Assembly: GCA_030829765.1 (NCBI GenBank)
Contig: JAUROO010000119.1
Span: forward strand, 1 to 24,412
Length of the DNA stretch: 24,412 nucleotides
Origin: Miltoncostaeales bacterium
GTDB lineage: Bacteria; Actinomycetota; Thermoleophilia; Miltoncostaeales; Miltoncostaeaceae
Direction of reading: 5' to 3'
Part shown: positions 9,522 to 17,041 of the stretch, one piece after another
How positions within the stretch are numbered: position 1 is the first letter of the stretch
Layout of the letters: the number at the start of each line of letters is the position of its first letter
Notes under the pieces: generated by a model
What the model saw: the letters and a program-made list of their open reading frames with translations, nothing else
Told to the model about the DNA's origin: nothing
Databases searched by the model: none
Translations under genes and position numbers: made by a program

Positions 9522-10343
9522 ATGCCCGCCCCGCGAATCTTCGCGTCCCAGTCCGAGCCCCGCGCCCAGTGGACGCACGTCCTCGCGTCCGTTCTCGCCC
9601 TGTGCGGTCCCGCGCACCGCACGGCGCTGATGCGGGAGTTCCTCGACGAGGACATCGAGGGCGTCGACAGCGCGATCGTGCGTGAGTTCGCCCCGAACGG
9701 CGACGACGTCATCGACATCGTCGTGCAGCACCGCGACAAGGAGTGGGCGCTCGCCATCCAGACCTCGCTGGCGTTCCAGGGCGACATCGCGGACCGCCTG
9801 CAGGGCGCCTCCGGGGGGCTTTCGGGCTACGGTCGGGTCATCGTGATGGGCATCACCGCCGACCGGAAGCCGGGCCCCTACATGGACGCCGCCGCGGGCG
9901 CCGGCACCGAGACCCGCTACTGCTCGTGGCTGCGCGTGCGCGACTGGGTTCAGGAGCGCCCGGAGCGCGGCAGCGCGGAGGGCGTGGACCTGGCCGTGCT
10001 GCAGCAGGCCGAGTACTTCCTCACGCCGAACGTCGCCGAGCTGTACCGGCTGGAGGACATCGTGCCGACCGTGCCGTCCGGCGCGCGTGAGGCCGTGACC
10101 GCGGCCTTCTTCGGGCTGAACGACCTGTCGCCCGCGCCGCGCATCGACCAGGCGCCCGACGGCGCCACTGCGATCTTCCCGCGCACGGGCGACGCGAAGG
10201 CCCAGCTGGTCATCCGCGGCGGCTCGGCGCACCTCGTGCTGGAGGGCGAAGGCGACATCGCCATCGGCTCCGAGGCCGACTGGGAGGTCGCGGCCTCGGG
10301 TGCCCTGGCCGCCGCGCGGCGCATGCTGCCGAGGAAGAGGTAG
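9522..10343 (+). CDS. Uncharacterised protein, possibly a degenerate PD-(D/E)XK-fold protein
   Basis: A 273-residue protein with no signal peptide or membrane segment. I do not recognise a named family. Residues 61-94 (DDVIDIVVQH, then WALAIQTSLAFQ, then DRLQ) resemble the core of PD-(D/E)XK nuclease-like proteins: an Asp-bearing strand (D65), a hairpin, and a strand that would normally carry E-x-K, followed by a helix. Here the E-x-K position reads Q80-T81-S82, so a nuclease would probably be inactive. A later strand, YGRVIVMGITAD (103-114), fits an alternating alpha/beta fold. The C-terminal part (about 205-273) is different, with a short beta-rich stretch. It has its own promoter and SD and lies directly upstream of a Ser/Thr kinase gene, possibly co-transcribed. 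The fold call is an inference only. Confidence 0.7.
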   Translation: MPAPRIFASQSEPRAQWTHVLASVLALCGPAHRTALMREFLDEDIEGVDSAIVREFAPNGDDVIDIVVQHRDKEWALAIQTSLAFQGDIADRLQGASGGLSGYGRVIVMGITADRKPGPYMDAAAGAGTETRYCSWLRVRDWVQERPERGSAEGVDLAVLQQAEYFLTPNVAELYRLEDIVPTVPSGAREAVTAAFFGLNDLSPAPRIDQAPDGATAIFPRTGDAKAQLVIRGGSAHLVLEGEGDIAIGSEADWEVAASGALAAARRMLPRKR

Positions 10344-10345
10344 CC

Positions 10346-11770
10346 ATCACGGCCGGCGCGGGCGCGCACTCGCGGGTCATCGCCGGCCGCTGGGCGGTGG
10401 GCGACCCCATCGCCCGCGGTGGCCAGGCCACCGTCCACCTGGCCACACATGTGTCCCTCGGGCGCCATGCGGCCATCAAGGTGTTCCATCCGCACGTGTG
10501 GGACGACCCGGCGTTCCGTGCGCGCTTCCACCGTGAGTGCGAGGCGCTCGTCTCGCTGGAGCACCCCAACGTCATCCCGGTCCTCGACGCCGGCGAATCC
10601 GACGGCACGGGGTGGATCGTCATGCACCTGGCCACGGGCGGCACGCTCGCGGACCGCGTGGCATCGGGGCCCATGGACCCCGATGCGGCGGTGGCGGTTC
10701 TGCGCCAGGTTGCCGCGGCGCTCGACGCCGCGCACGCCGATGGTCGCCTGCACCGGGACGTGAAGCCCGCGAACGTGCTGCTCGAGCCGGATGGCCATGC
10801 ATGGCTCGCCGACTTCGGGGTGGCCCGCCCCGTAGGCACCACGACCACGGTGCCGGGCCAGATGATCGGCACCGCCGCCTACATGGCGCCCGAGGTCATC
10901 GGCGGCGGGCGTCCGGGGCCCGCTGCGGACCGGTATGCGTTCGCGTGCATGGCCTTCGAGCTCCTGACGGGCCGCCGGCCGTTCGCCGACGGCGAGGTGG
11001 GCACCGTGCTGTTCGCGCACCTGGATCGCACGCCTCCGCGGGCGGGTGCGATCAACCCCGCCCTCCCGTCGCGCGCGAGTCGCGTGCTGGCGCGCGCCCT
11101 GGCGAAGGACCCGGGCGACCGTCCGGAGTCCGCCACGGCACTGGTCGGCGCCCTGGCCTCCGCGCTGCCGGGTCCGGATGCCACCGTCGCGTACGGCCAT
11201 GTGCCCCGCGGACGCGCGCGGCGCGCGCGGGGCATCGTCGCGGTGGCCGCCGCCGCGGGCCTGCTCGTCGGCGGTTCCATCGCCGGCTATGCGCTCATCG
11301 GCGGCGGGATCGGTGAGCCGCCGGCCCGCGAGGCGGCCGCCCCGCTGCCGGCGGTCCCCACCGCGCAGGGCGACATCCGCGGCGGGGAGGCACCGGCGGG
11401 CGCGGTCCCGGGCACCCGGCCCGCGGACCGGGTCGCCGCGGTCTCGCTGGAGGGCGCCACCGCCTACGCGGTGGCCGCCGGCGCCGGTCGCACGCCCTCG
11501 GCGGTCGCAGCGGCGATCGCGTCCGCGCTGGCGGACCGGGGACTGCTGGTCGGCACGCTCGGACTGGAGGGCGATGGCTCGGCGCTGATGGCCCGCGAGG
11601 TCACGGACTTCCTGCTGCGCGGCGACACCTGGGCGGTGGCCCAGGTGCCCGGAACCGAGGCGTCCGACCCGGATCGCGTGCTGGTGGTGCGCGGCTCCGG
11701 GGGGGTTCCCGCGCGTACGGTGGACGCGCTGTCGGCGGCACGCCCCGCGCAGGTCATCGCGCCGGGGTAG
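10346..11770 (+). CDS. Membrane-anchored Ser/Thr protein kinase (PknB-like), atypical extracellular domain
   Basis: Hanks-type kinase that should phosphorylate Ser/Thr on cytoplasmic proteins. Numbered from 10346 (474 residues): Gly-rich loop ARGGQATV (23-30), catalytic Lys in AIKVF (K45), helix-C Glu (E64), HRDVKPAN (136-143), DFG (156-158) and APE (181-183), all intact. One membrane segment follows at about 296-319. The external part (327-474) has no PASTA repeats and I do not recognise it. The start is problematic. The first in-frame ATG/GTG is GTG 10397, but the usual pre-kinase sequence (VIAGRWAVGDPIARGG) begins before it, with no conventional start codon upstream. ATC at 10346, 5 bases after GAGGAAGAGG (10331-10340), is the best-placed candidate. 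Substrates are unknown. Confidence 0.88.
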   Translation: MTAGAGAHSRVIAGRWAVGDPIARGGQATVHLATHVSLGRHAAIKVFHPHVWDDPAFRARFHRECEALVSLEHPNVIPVLDAGESDGTGWIVMHLATGGTLADRVASGPMDPDAAVAVLRQVAAALDAAHADGRLHRDVKPANVLLEPDGHAWLADFGVARPVGTTTTVPGQMIGTAAYMAPEVIGGGRPGPAADRYAFACMAFELLTGRRPFADGEVGTVLFAHLDRTPPRAGAINPALPSRASRVLARALAKDPGDRPESATALVGALASALPGPDATVAYGHVPRGRARRARGIVAVAAAAGLLVGGSIAGYALIGGGIGEPPAREAAAPLPAVPTAQGDIRGGEAPAGAVPGTRPADRVAAVSLEGATAYAVAAGAGRTPSAVAAAIASALADRGLLVGTLGLEGDGSALMAREVTDFLLRGDTWAVAQVPGTEASDPDRVLVVRGSGGVPARTVDALSAARPAQVIAPG

Positions 11771-11785
11771 CCACCGGACCGGTGG

Positions 11786-11791
11786 TACCCT
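11786..11791 (+). promoter_or_regulatory. Possible -10 box for a leaderless def transcript
   Basis: TACCCT lies 6 bases before the def ATG (11798), the distance at which transcription would begin at or next to the start codon. No SD precedes the ATG. No convincing -35 is visible. Confidence 0.35.
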
Positions 11792-11797
11792 GAGGCC

Positions 11798-12349
11798 ATG
11801 TCGCGCCGTTCCTTCGACGACCCCGAGCGCGAGGCCGCGCGCCTCGCCGCGCTGGAGCGCATCCGCCAGTACGGCGACCCCGTGCTGCGCACGCCCGCTG
11901 AGCGCATCGAGGTGTTCGATGAGGCCCTGGTGGCCGAGGCGCACGAGATGGTGCGCCTGATGGACGAGGGCCGCGGCGTGGGGCTGGCCGCCCCGCAGAT
12001 CGGCCGTCTGCGCCGGATCATCGTGGTGCAGCCGTTCGAGGACCAGCCTGCGCATGCCCTGGTGAACCCCGAGGTCATCGCCCGCTCCGACGAGGAGGAG
12101 GTGGCGATCGAGGGGTGCCTGTCGATCGGCGAGGTGAATGTGAACGTGGCGCGCGCCGTGGAGATCCGCATCCGCGCGCAGGACCTCAACGGCACCGAGT
12201 TCGAGGCCGAACTTGACGGCTTCGCCGCCCGGGTGGTGCAGCACGAGGTGGACCACCTCGATGGCATCCTCATCCTCGATCGCGCTACGCCCGAGGACCG
12301 CCGCGCGGCCCTCGCGGACCTGCGCGAGTCGCTCCTGCCGAGCGCCTAG
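11798..12349 (+). CDS. def: Peptide deformylase
   Basis: Metalloenzyme that removes the formyl group from the N-terminal methionine of nascent proteins. All three motifs are present in 183 residues: GVGLAAPQ (60-67), EGCLS (105-109, metal ligand C107) and HEVDH (149-153, catalytic Glu150 and two His ligands). The protein begins with about 22 extra residues before the usual IRQYGDPVLR stretch, which are compatible with the ATG at 11798. It is paired with fmt, which adds the formyl group that Def removes, 13 bases downstream. The gene may be transcribed from the TACCCT box just before the ATG. Confidence 0.97.
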   Translation: MSRRSFDDPEREAARLAALERIRQYGDPVLRTPAERIEVFDEALVAEAHEMVRLMDEGRGVGLAAPQIGRLRRIIVVQPFEDQPAHALVNPEVIARSDEEEVAIEGCLSIGEVNVNVARAVEIRIRAQDLNGTEFEAELDGFAARVVQHEVDHLDGILILDRATPEDRRAALADLRESLLPSA

Positions 12350-12362
12350 GCGCGGGGGCACC

Positions 12363-13274
12363 ATGCGCGTGATGTTCGCGGGCAGTCCCGCCCCGGCGGT
12401 ACCTGTGCTCGGTGCCCTCCTGGCCTCCCGGCATGAGGTGGCGCTGGTGATCACCCGGGAGGATCGTCCCCGTGGACGGTCGCGCAGCCCGGTCGCGACT
12501 CCCGTGGGCGAGGCAGCCGCCGCGGCCGGGATCGCGCTGCTCAAGCCCGCATCCATCAATGCACCCGAGTCGCTGGATGCCATGCGCGCCGCGGGTGCCG
12601 GTGCGCTGGTTGTGGCGGCCTTCGGCCAGATCCTGCGTGCGGACGTGCTCGACGGCTGGCCATGCATCAACGTGCACTACTCGTTGCTGCCCGCCTACCG
12701 CGGGGCCGCGCCGGTGGAGCGTGCGCTGATGGATGGCGCGGACGAGACCGGTACCACCATCATGCTGATGGACGAGGGACTCGACACCGGGCCGATCATC
12801 GAGTCGGTGCCCGTCCCGCTGGCCCGCGAGGACGACGCCGGAGCGCTGCTGATGAAGATGGCGGAGGCATCCGGGCCCGCGCTGGTGCGCGCCCTCGACG
12901 CGCTTGAGGGCGGGGCGGTCGCATCAACGCCCCAGCCCGCGGAGGGCGCATCCGTGGCAGCGAAGATCATCGATGCCGACCGGCCCATCGATCCGCGCCG
13001 CACCGCCACGGAGATCCAGCGGCAGGTGCGGGCGCTGTCACCGCACATCGGGGCGACCATCGGCATTGACGGGCAGTCGTTCAAGGTGTGGCGCGTGAAG
13101 CCCACCAACGCCGCGGCGGTGCCCGGCCTGGTGCGCGACTCCGGCCGCCTGCTGCTCGGCACGGCATCGGGTGGGCTGGAGATCGTGGAACTCCAGCCGC
13201 CCGGGAAGGGTCGCATGCACGCCGACGCATTTCTCCGGGGGTATCGCGGTGAACTCGCGCTCACGACCCCGTAA
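12363..13274 (+). CDS. fmt: Methionyl-tRNA formyltransferase
   Basis: Transfers a formyl group from 10-formyl-tetrahydrofolate to initiator Met-tRNA. The 303-residue protein starts MRVMFAGSPAPAVPVL, equivalent to the usual FAGTPxFA. It carries the catalytic triad N103, H105 and D141 within INVHYSLLPAYRGAAP (102-117) and GLDTGPI (139-145). The C-terminal part (about 205-303) is the tRNA-binding OB-like domain. Reading upstream of 12363 in the same frame overlaps def and shows no homology, so the ATG at 12363 is chosen. The end overlaps the N-terminal codons of rsmB. Confidence 0.97.
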   Translation: MRVMFAGSPAPAVPVLGALLASRHEVALVITREDRPRGRSRSPVATPVGEAAAAAGIALLKPASINAPESLDAMRAAGAGALVVAAFGQILRADVLDGWPCINVHYSLLPAYRGAAPVERALMDGADETGTTIMLMDEGLDTGPIIESVPVPLAREDDAGALLMKMAEASGPALVRALDALEGGAVASTPQPAEGASVAAKIIDADRPIDPRRTATEIQRQVRALSPHIGATIGIDGQSFKVWRVKPTNAAAVPGLVRDSGRLLLGTASGGLEIVELQPPGKGRMHADAFLRGYRGELALTTP

Positions 13275-14598
13275 CCCGCGCGAGCAGCGCGCACAGGTGA
13301 CCCCCGCGCGCCGCATCGCCTACGGGGTGCTGCGACGCGTGGACGAGGGGGCATACGCCGACCGGGCGCTCGTGGCCGAGTGTGCGCGCGCGCGGCTCGA
13401 CCCACGCGAGCGCCAGCAGGCCCAGCGCCTCGCATTCGGCACCGTGCAGATGCGCCGCCTGCTCGACTGGCTCATCGATGGCGTGGCCGACAATCCCCAG
13501 CGCATCGAGCCCGAGATCCGCGATGTCCTCAGGCTGGGTGCCTACGAGATCATCGCCTCGGATGGCACACCCGATCGGGCCGCGGTTGATCAGGCCGCTA
13601 CCCTCGCGCGCTCGCTGCCGGGGCCCCGCGGCCGCGGCGGCGCCCGGGCGGGGCTTGTGAACGCGGTCCTGCGGCGCATCGCCGAGTCGGGCCCTGCGTC
13701 CATCGCGTCGCTGGGTGATGGGGACGCCGCCCTGCGCCACTCATTCCCGGACTGGATCGCCGACGGCCTGCGCAGGTCGCTCGGCGACGCCGATGCCGAG
13801 GCCGTGATGGAGGCGGCCAACATGCCGTCGGAATCTGCCGTGCGGTGGAACACGCTTCGCGGCCCCCGGGAGGACGTCGAGGCCGAACTGCCCGTCTGGC
13901 ACGGCGACCCGCTCCTCCCCGAGGCCATGGTGCTGGAGGCTCCGTTCGCGCTGGAAGAGTCCGCGGCCTGGCGCGAGGGGCGCGTGATGGCGCAGAGCCG
14001 TGCGTCGATGCTGCCCGCGCACGTGCTCAAGCCGATGCCGGGCGAGCGCATCCTCGACCTGTGCGCGGCCCCGGGTGCCAAGGCCACCCAACTCGCTGCG
14101 CTGGCCGGGGGCGGGGCCGAGGTGGTGGCCGTCGAGTTGCACCCGGCACGTGCACGGGCGCTGGAGGAGATGGCCCGCCGCATGGGGGCCGACATCACGG
14201 TGATCACCGGTGATGGCCGTGACGTGGCACTCCCCGGTGACGGCTTCGATGCCGTGCTCGTGGATGCCCCCTGCACGGGAACCGGCGTGCTCTCGTCACG
14301 TCCCGACGCCCGCTGGCGCCGCCGGGAGGAGGCCCTGCCCGCGCTGGTGGAGATTCAGTCCGGTCTCCTGGCGCGGGCGCTCGCGGTGGTGCGCCCGGCC
14401 GGCCGCGTCGTGTACTCCACCTGCAGCCTTCTGCGCGAGGAGGATGAGGACGTCGTGCGTGCCTCGGGCGCGCAGGTGGACGACCTCGGCGGGGAGTTCC
14501 CCGGCATGGGCTCGCCCGACCTGCCCGGCACCCTGCGTCTGCTGCCGCACGTGCATGGGTCTGACGGGTTCTTCATCGCGAGGCTCCGGGGCCGATAA
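13249..14598 (+). CDS. rsmB: 16S rRNA m5C967 methyltransferase RsmB (Sun/Fmu)
   Basis: SAM-dependent methyltransferase of C967 in 16S rRNA. The 449-residue protein has an N-terminal NusB-like RNA-binding domain (about 16-140, opening PARRIAYGVLRRVDEG). This is followed by the Rossmann methyltransferase domain with LDLCAAPGAK (269-278, SAM binding), DAPC (339-342) and STCS (390-393); C392 is the expected catalytic Cys and C342 the release Cys. It ends with LLPHVHGSDGFFIARL. I choose the GTG at 13249, preceded by a GGGGG run 7 bases away; it overlaps the end of fmt by 26 bases. GTG 13297 is the alternative start. The stop codon TAA is also the first half of a candidate -10 box for rpe. Confidence 0.95.
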   Translation: MNSRSRPRNPREQRAQVTPARRIAYGVLRRVDEGAYADRALVAECARARLDPRERQQAQRLAFGTVQMRRLLDWLIDGVADNPQRIEPEIRDVLRLGAYEIIASDGTPDRAAVDQAATLARSLPGPRGRGGARAGLVNAVLRRIAESGPASIASLGDGDAALRHSFPDWIADGLRRSLGDADAEAVMEAANMPSESAVRWNTLRGPREDVEAELPVWHGDPLLPEAMVLEAPFALEESAAWREGRVMAQSRASMLPAHVLKPMPGERILDLCAAPGAKATQLAALAGGGAEVVAVELHPARARALEEMARRMGADITVITGDGRDVALPGDGFDAVLVDAPCTGTGVLSSRPDARWRRREEALPALVEIQSGLLARALAVVRPAGRVVYSTCSLLREEDEDVVRASGAQVDDLGGEFPGMGSPDLPGTLRLLPHVHGSDGFFIARLRGR

Positions 14599-14601
14599 CC
14601 T
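14596..14601 (+). promoter_or_regulatory. Possible -10 box for rpe, overlapping the rsmB stop codon
   Basis: TAACCT begins with the TAA stop of rsmB and ends 7 bases before the rpe ATG (14609). This spacing fits a leaderless transcript, and no SD is present. The -35 region (TTCATC, 14572-14577) is weak. Confidence 0.35.
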
Positions 14602-14608
14602 CCGGCCG

Positions 14609-15283
14609 ATGCCCGAGATGCCCGCAACCCCCGCGGTCTGCCCGTCGCTCATGTCGGCGGACCCCCTCCGCCTTGGCGATCAGGTGTCCGCGCTGCTGGA
14701 TGCCGGGGCCCGCGTGTTGCACGTCGACGTCATGGATGGCCGGTTCGTGCCCAACCTGATGCTGGGCACCGAGACCACCCGGGGCATCGCGTCCCTGGCC
14801 CGCGCCCGCGGGGCACTGGTGGACGTCCACCTCATGGTCGAGCGCCCCGGCGACGCCATCGGCTGGTTCGCGCCCCACGCCGACATGATCAGCATCCACG
14901 TCGAGGCCGATCCGCACCCGCACCAGATGCTGGGCGAGATCCGCGCGGCCGGATGCCTGGCGGGCCTGGCGGTGAACCCCGGTACGCCGGTGGAGGCGAT
15001 CGGCCCGCTGATGGAGCGGCTGGACTACGTGAACTGCATGGGCGTGAACCCGGGCTTCAGCGGGCAGTCATTCATCCCCGAGACACTCGGGCGGTTGGGG
15101 GTGCTGCGCGAGCTGCTGCCGGCGCGGGTGGCGCTGCAGGTGGACGGCGGCATCGGCCCCGGCAACGCCGCGGACGCCCGTGCATACGGCGCGGACCTGC
15201 TGGTGTCCGCATCTGCGATCTTCGGCGCCGATGACCCCGTGGCCGCCTACGCGGACCTGGTCGAGCGGGTCGCGACGGCGTGA
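14609..15283 (+). CDS. rpe: Ribulose-phosphate 3-epimerase
   Basis: Interconverts ribulose-5-phosphate and xylulose-5-phosphate in the pentose phosphate pathway; ribulose-5-phosphate is also the substrate of RibB encoded downstream. The 224-residue TIM barrel shows HVDVMDGRFVPNL (38-50, metal ligands H38 and D40), HLMV (74-77, H74), VNPGTP (122-127), VNPGFSGQSFIP (146-157, phosphate binding) and VDGG (178-181, catalytic D179). The reading frame is open upstream into rsmB, but homology begins at about residue 10, so ATG 14609 is chosen. Its stop overlaps the ribD start as GTGA, coupling it to the riboflavin genes. Confidence 0.97.
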   Translation: MPEMPATPAVCPSLMSADPLRLGDQVSALLDAGARVLHVDVMDGRFVPNLMLGTETTRGIASLARARGALVDVHLMVERPGDAIGWFAPHADMISIHVEADPHPHQMLGEIRAAGCLAGLAVNPGTPVEAIGPLMERLDYVNCMGVNPGFSGQSFIPETLGRLGVLRELLPARVALQVDGGIGPGNAADARAYGADLLVSASAIFGADDPVAAYADLVERVATA

Positions 15284-16425
15284 CGGCCCCGGGCCGCCTG
15301 ACGGCCGCCGAGAGCGCGCTGCTCGCGCGCGCCTGTGAACTGGCGGCGCGCGGCCACGGGCACGTGAGCCCCAACCCCAGCGTGGGGGCGGTGATCGTCC
15401 GCGGGGAGGAGGTGGTCGGCGAGGGATGGCACGACGGGCCGGGCCTGCCGCATGCCGAGCCCGTGGCCATTGCCGCCGCGGGCGACCGGGCCCATGGTGC
15501 CACCCTGGTGTGCACCTTGGAGCCCTGCTCCCACACCGGCCGCACGGGGCCCTGCACCGAGGCCGTGATCCGCGCGGGCATCACGCGGGTCGTGATCGGC
15601 GCGCTCGACCCACTCGAGCGCACGCGTGGCGAGGGCGTGCGCATCCTGCGCGAGGCGGGAATCGAGGTGGTGGTGGCGGACGGGGATGATGCCGATCGGG
15701 CGCGCGAGGCGGCTTCCCCGTTTCTCACATGGGCGACGACCGGCCGCCCCGAGGTGCTGCTGAAGATGGCGGCGTCGCTCGACGGCCGCGTCGCCACCCG
15801 CACCGGGCACTCCCGGTGGATCTCCGGCCCCGGGGCACGGGCTCTCGTGCACCGGTGGAGGGCCGCTGCGGATGCCGTGGCGGTCGGCATCGGGACGGCT
15901 GTGGCCGACGATCCCATGCTGACCGCGCGCGATGTCGAGGTACCTGCGGGTCGCACGGCCCTGCGCGTGGTGCTGGATCCCCATGCGCGGATGCCGCTGG
16001 ACCGCGCCCTGCTCGCCACCGCCCGCGAGGCCCCCGTGCTGGCGGTGGTCGGCGCGGGCGCCGACCCGGGCCGGGTGGATGCCCTTCGCTCCGCAGGGGC
16101 CGAGGTCGATGTGGTGCCCGGGGCACATGGCCCGGAGTTCCTGGGCGGTGCGCTGGATGCCCTGGGCAGGCGCGGGGTGCAGTCGCTGCTCGTGGAGGGC
16201 GGACCGACGGTCGCAGGCGCGTTGCTGGACGCCGGCCTCGTGGACGTGCTCGCCTGGGTGGTCGCGCCCATGGTGATCGGTGGCGATGGTGCTCCGACCG
16301 CTGCGCGGGGAATCGGTGCCGATGCCATCGCGGATGCCCCGCGCATTCTTTCGCCCCGCATCGAGCGCGTGGGCGATGATGTGCTGGTGATGGGCCGCCT
16401 CAGGCCGGTCCCGGAAGGGGGGTAG
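15280..16425 (+). CDS. ribD: Bifunctional riboflavin biosynthesis deaminase/reductase RibD
   Basis: Catalyses the second and third steps of riboflavin synthesis: deamination of the pyrimidine made by RibA, then NADPH-dependent side-chain reduction. The 381-residue protein has an N-terminal cytidine-deaminase-like domain with SPNPSVGAVIV (30-40), HAE (58-60) and EPCSHTGRTGPC (81-92), supplying His58, Cys83 and Cys92 for zinc and Glu60 for catalysis. The reductase domain starts at about 158 with KMAASLDGR (162-170), then VGIGTAVADDPMLTAR (202-217) and VEGGPTVAGALL (305-316). The GTG start overlaps the rpe stop. The stop TAG lies 4 bases before ribE. Confidence 0.97.
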   Translation: MTAPGRLTAAESALLARACELAARGHGHVSPNPSVGAVIVRGEEVVGEGWHDGPGLPHAEPVAIAAAGDRAHGATLVCTLEPCSHTGRTGPCTEAVIRAGITRVVIGALDPLERTRGEGVRILREAGIEVVVADGDDADRAREAASPFLTWATTGRPEVLLKMAASLDGRVATRTGHSRWISGPGARALVHRWRAAADAVAVGIGTAVADDPMLTARDVEVPAGRTALRVVLDPHARMPLDRALLATAREAPVLAVVGAGADPGRVDALRSAGAEVDVVPGAHGPEFLGGALDALGRRGVQSLLVEGGPTVAGALLDAGLVDVLAWVVAPMVIGGDGAPTAARGIGADAIADAPRILSPRIERVGDDVLVMGRLRPVPEGG

Positions 16426-16429
16426 CCAG

Positions 16430-17041
16430 GTGTTCACGGGGCTCGTGGAGGAGATGGGCACGGTGCGCGAGCGGGTGCCGAGCGCCGCCGGCGCGCGGAT
16501 GGTGATCGCGTGCGACCTGGTTCGCGATGGGCTCGCGGTGGGGGACTCGGTGGCCGTCAACGGGGCGTGCCTCACGGTGGTGGATCTCCCTGACGGGGCC
16601 TTCGCCGTGGACTGCGTGGAGGAGACCCTGCGCCGCACCTCGGTGGGCGATCGCGAGCCGGGTGACCGGGTCAACCTCGAGCGCGCGATGCGCGTGGGCG
16701 ACCGACTGGGCGGACATATCGTGCAGGGGCATGTGGACGGCACGGGTACGGTCCGGGAGATCAGGCCCGAGGGCGACGGCGTGCTCATGTCCATCGCCGC
16801 ACCCGACGCGGTTCTGCGGTACGTGGTGGAGAAGGGCAGCATCACGGTGGACGGCGTCAGCCTCACAGTGGCGTCGCGCGAGGCGGATGCGTTCACCATC
16901 GCGCTCATCCCCCACACGATGGCCGCCACGACCCTCGGACCCGATGCCGTCGGCCGAAGGGTGAACCTCGAGGCCGATGTGCTGGCAAAGTACGTGGAGG
17001 CGCTCGTGCGCCCGCACCTCGACGGGGGAGGAGCCTCCTGA
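16430..17041 (+). CDS. ribE: Riboflavin synthase, alpha subunit
   Basis: Dismutates two molecules of 6,7-dimethyl-8-ribityllumazine into riboflavin and the pyrimidine precursor. The 203-residue protein has the two tandem lumazine-binding barrels. The first opens [12 protein letters not shown] and carries [11 protein letters not shown] (41-51). The second carries [13 protein letters not shown] (93-105), [12 protein letters not shown] and [11 protein letters not shown], ending [13 protein letters not shown]. The GTG start follows a GGGGGGTAG stretch at the ribD stop. The stop TGA is shared with the ribBA start in a CTGA overlap. The gene is called ribE or ribC in different organisms. Confidence 0.97.
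   Translation: MFTGLVEEMGTVRERVPSAAGARMVIACDLVRDGLAVGDSVAVNGACLTVVDLPDGAFAVDCVEETLRRTSVGDREPGDRVNLERAMRVGDRLGGHIVQGHVDGTGTVREIRPEGDGVLMSIAAPDAVLRYVVEKGSITVDGVSLTVASREADAFTIALIPHTMAATTLGPDAVGRRVNLEADVLAKYVEALVRPHLDGGGAS
17024..17033 (+). promoter_or_regulatory. Strong ribosome binding site that points to a CTG start for ribBA
   Basis: GGGGGAGGAG (17024-17033) contains GGAGG at 17027-17031, 6 bases before CTG 17038. It is among the strongest SD sequences in the window. It lies about 70 bases from the first in-frame ATG (17104), too far to serve it, so it decides in favour of the CTG. Confidence 0.75.

Noticed and set aside
11290..11770. PASTA repeats in the kinase C-terminus
   Set aside because: No PASTA-like Pro-rich VPxVxG repeats are present; the external region is a different sequence.
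9950..12670. 906-residue open frame on the minus strand
   Set aside because: Antisense to the kinase, def and fmt; low-complexity composition and no motifs.
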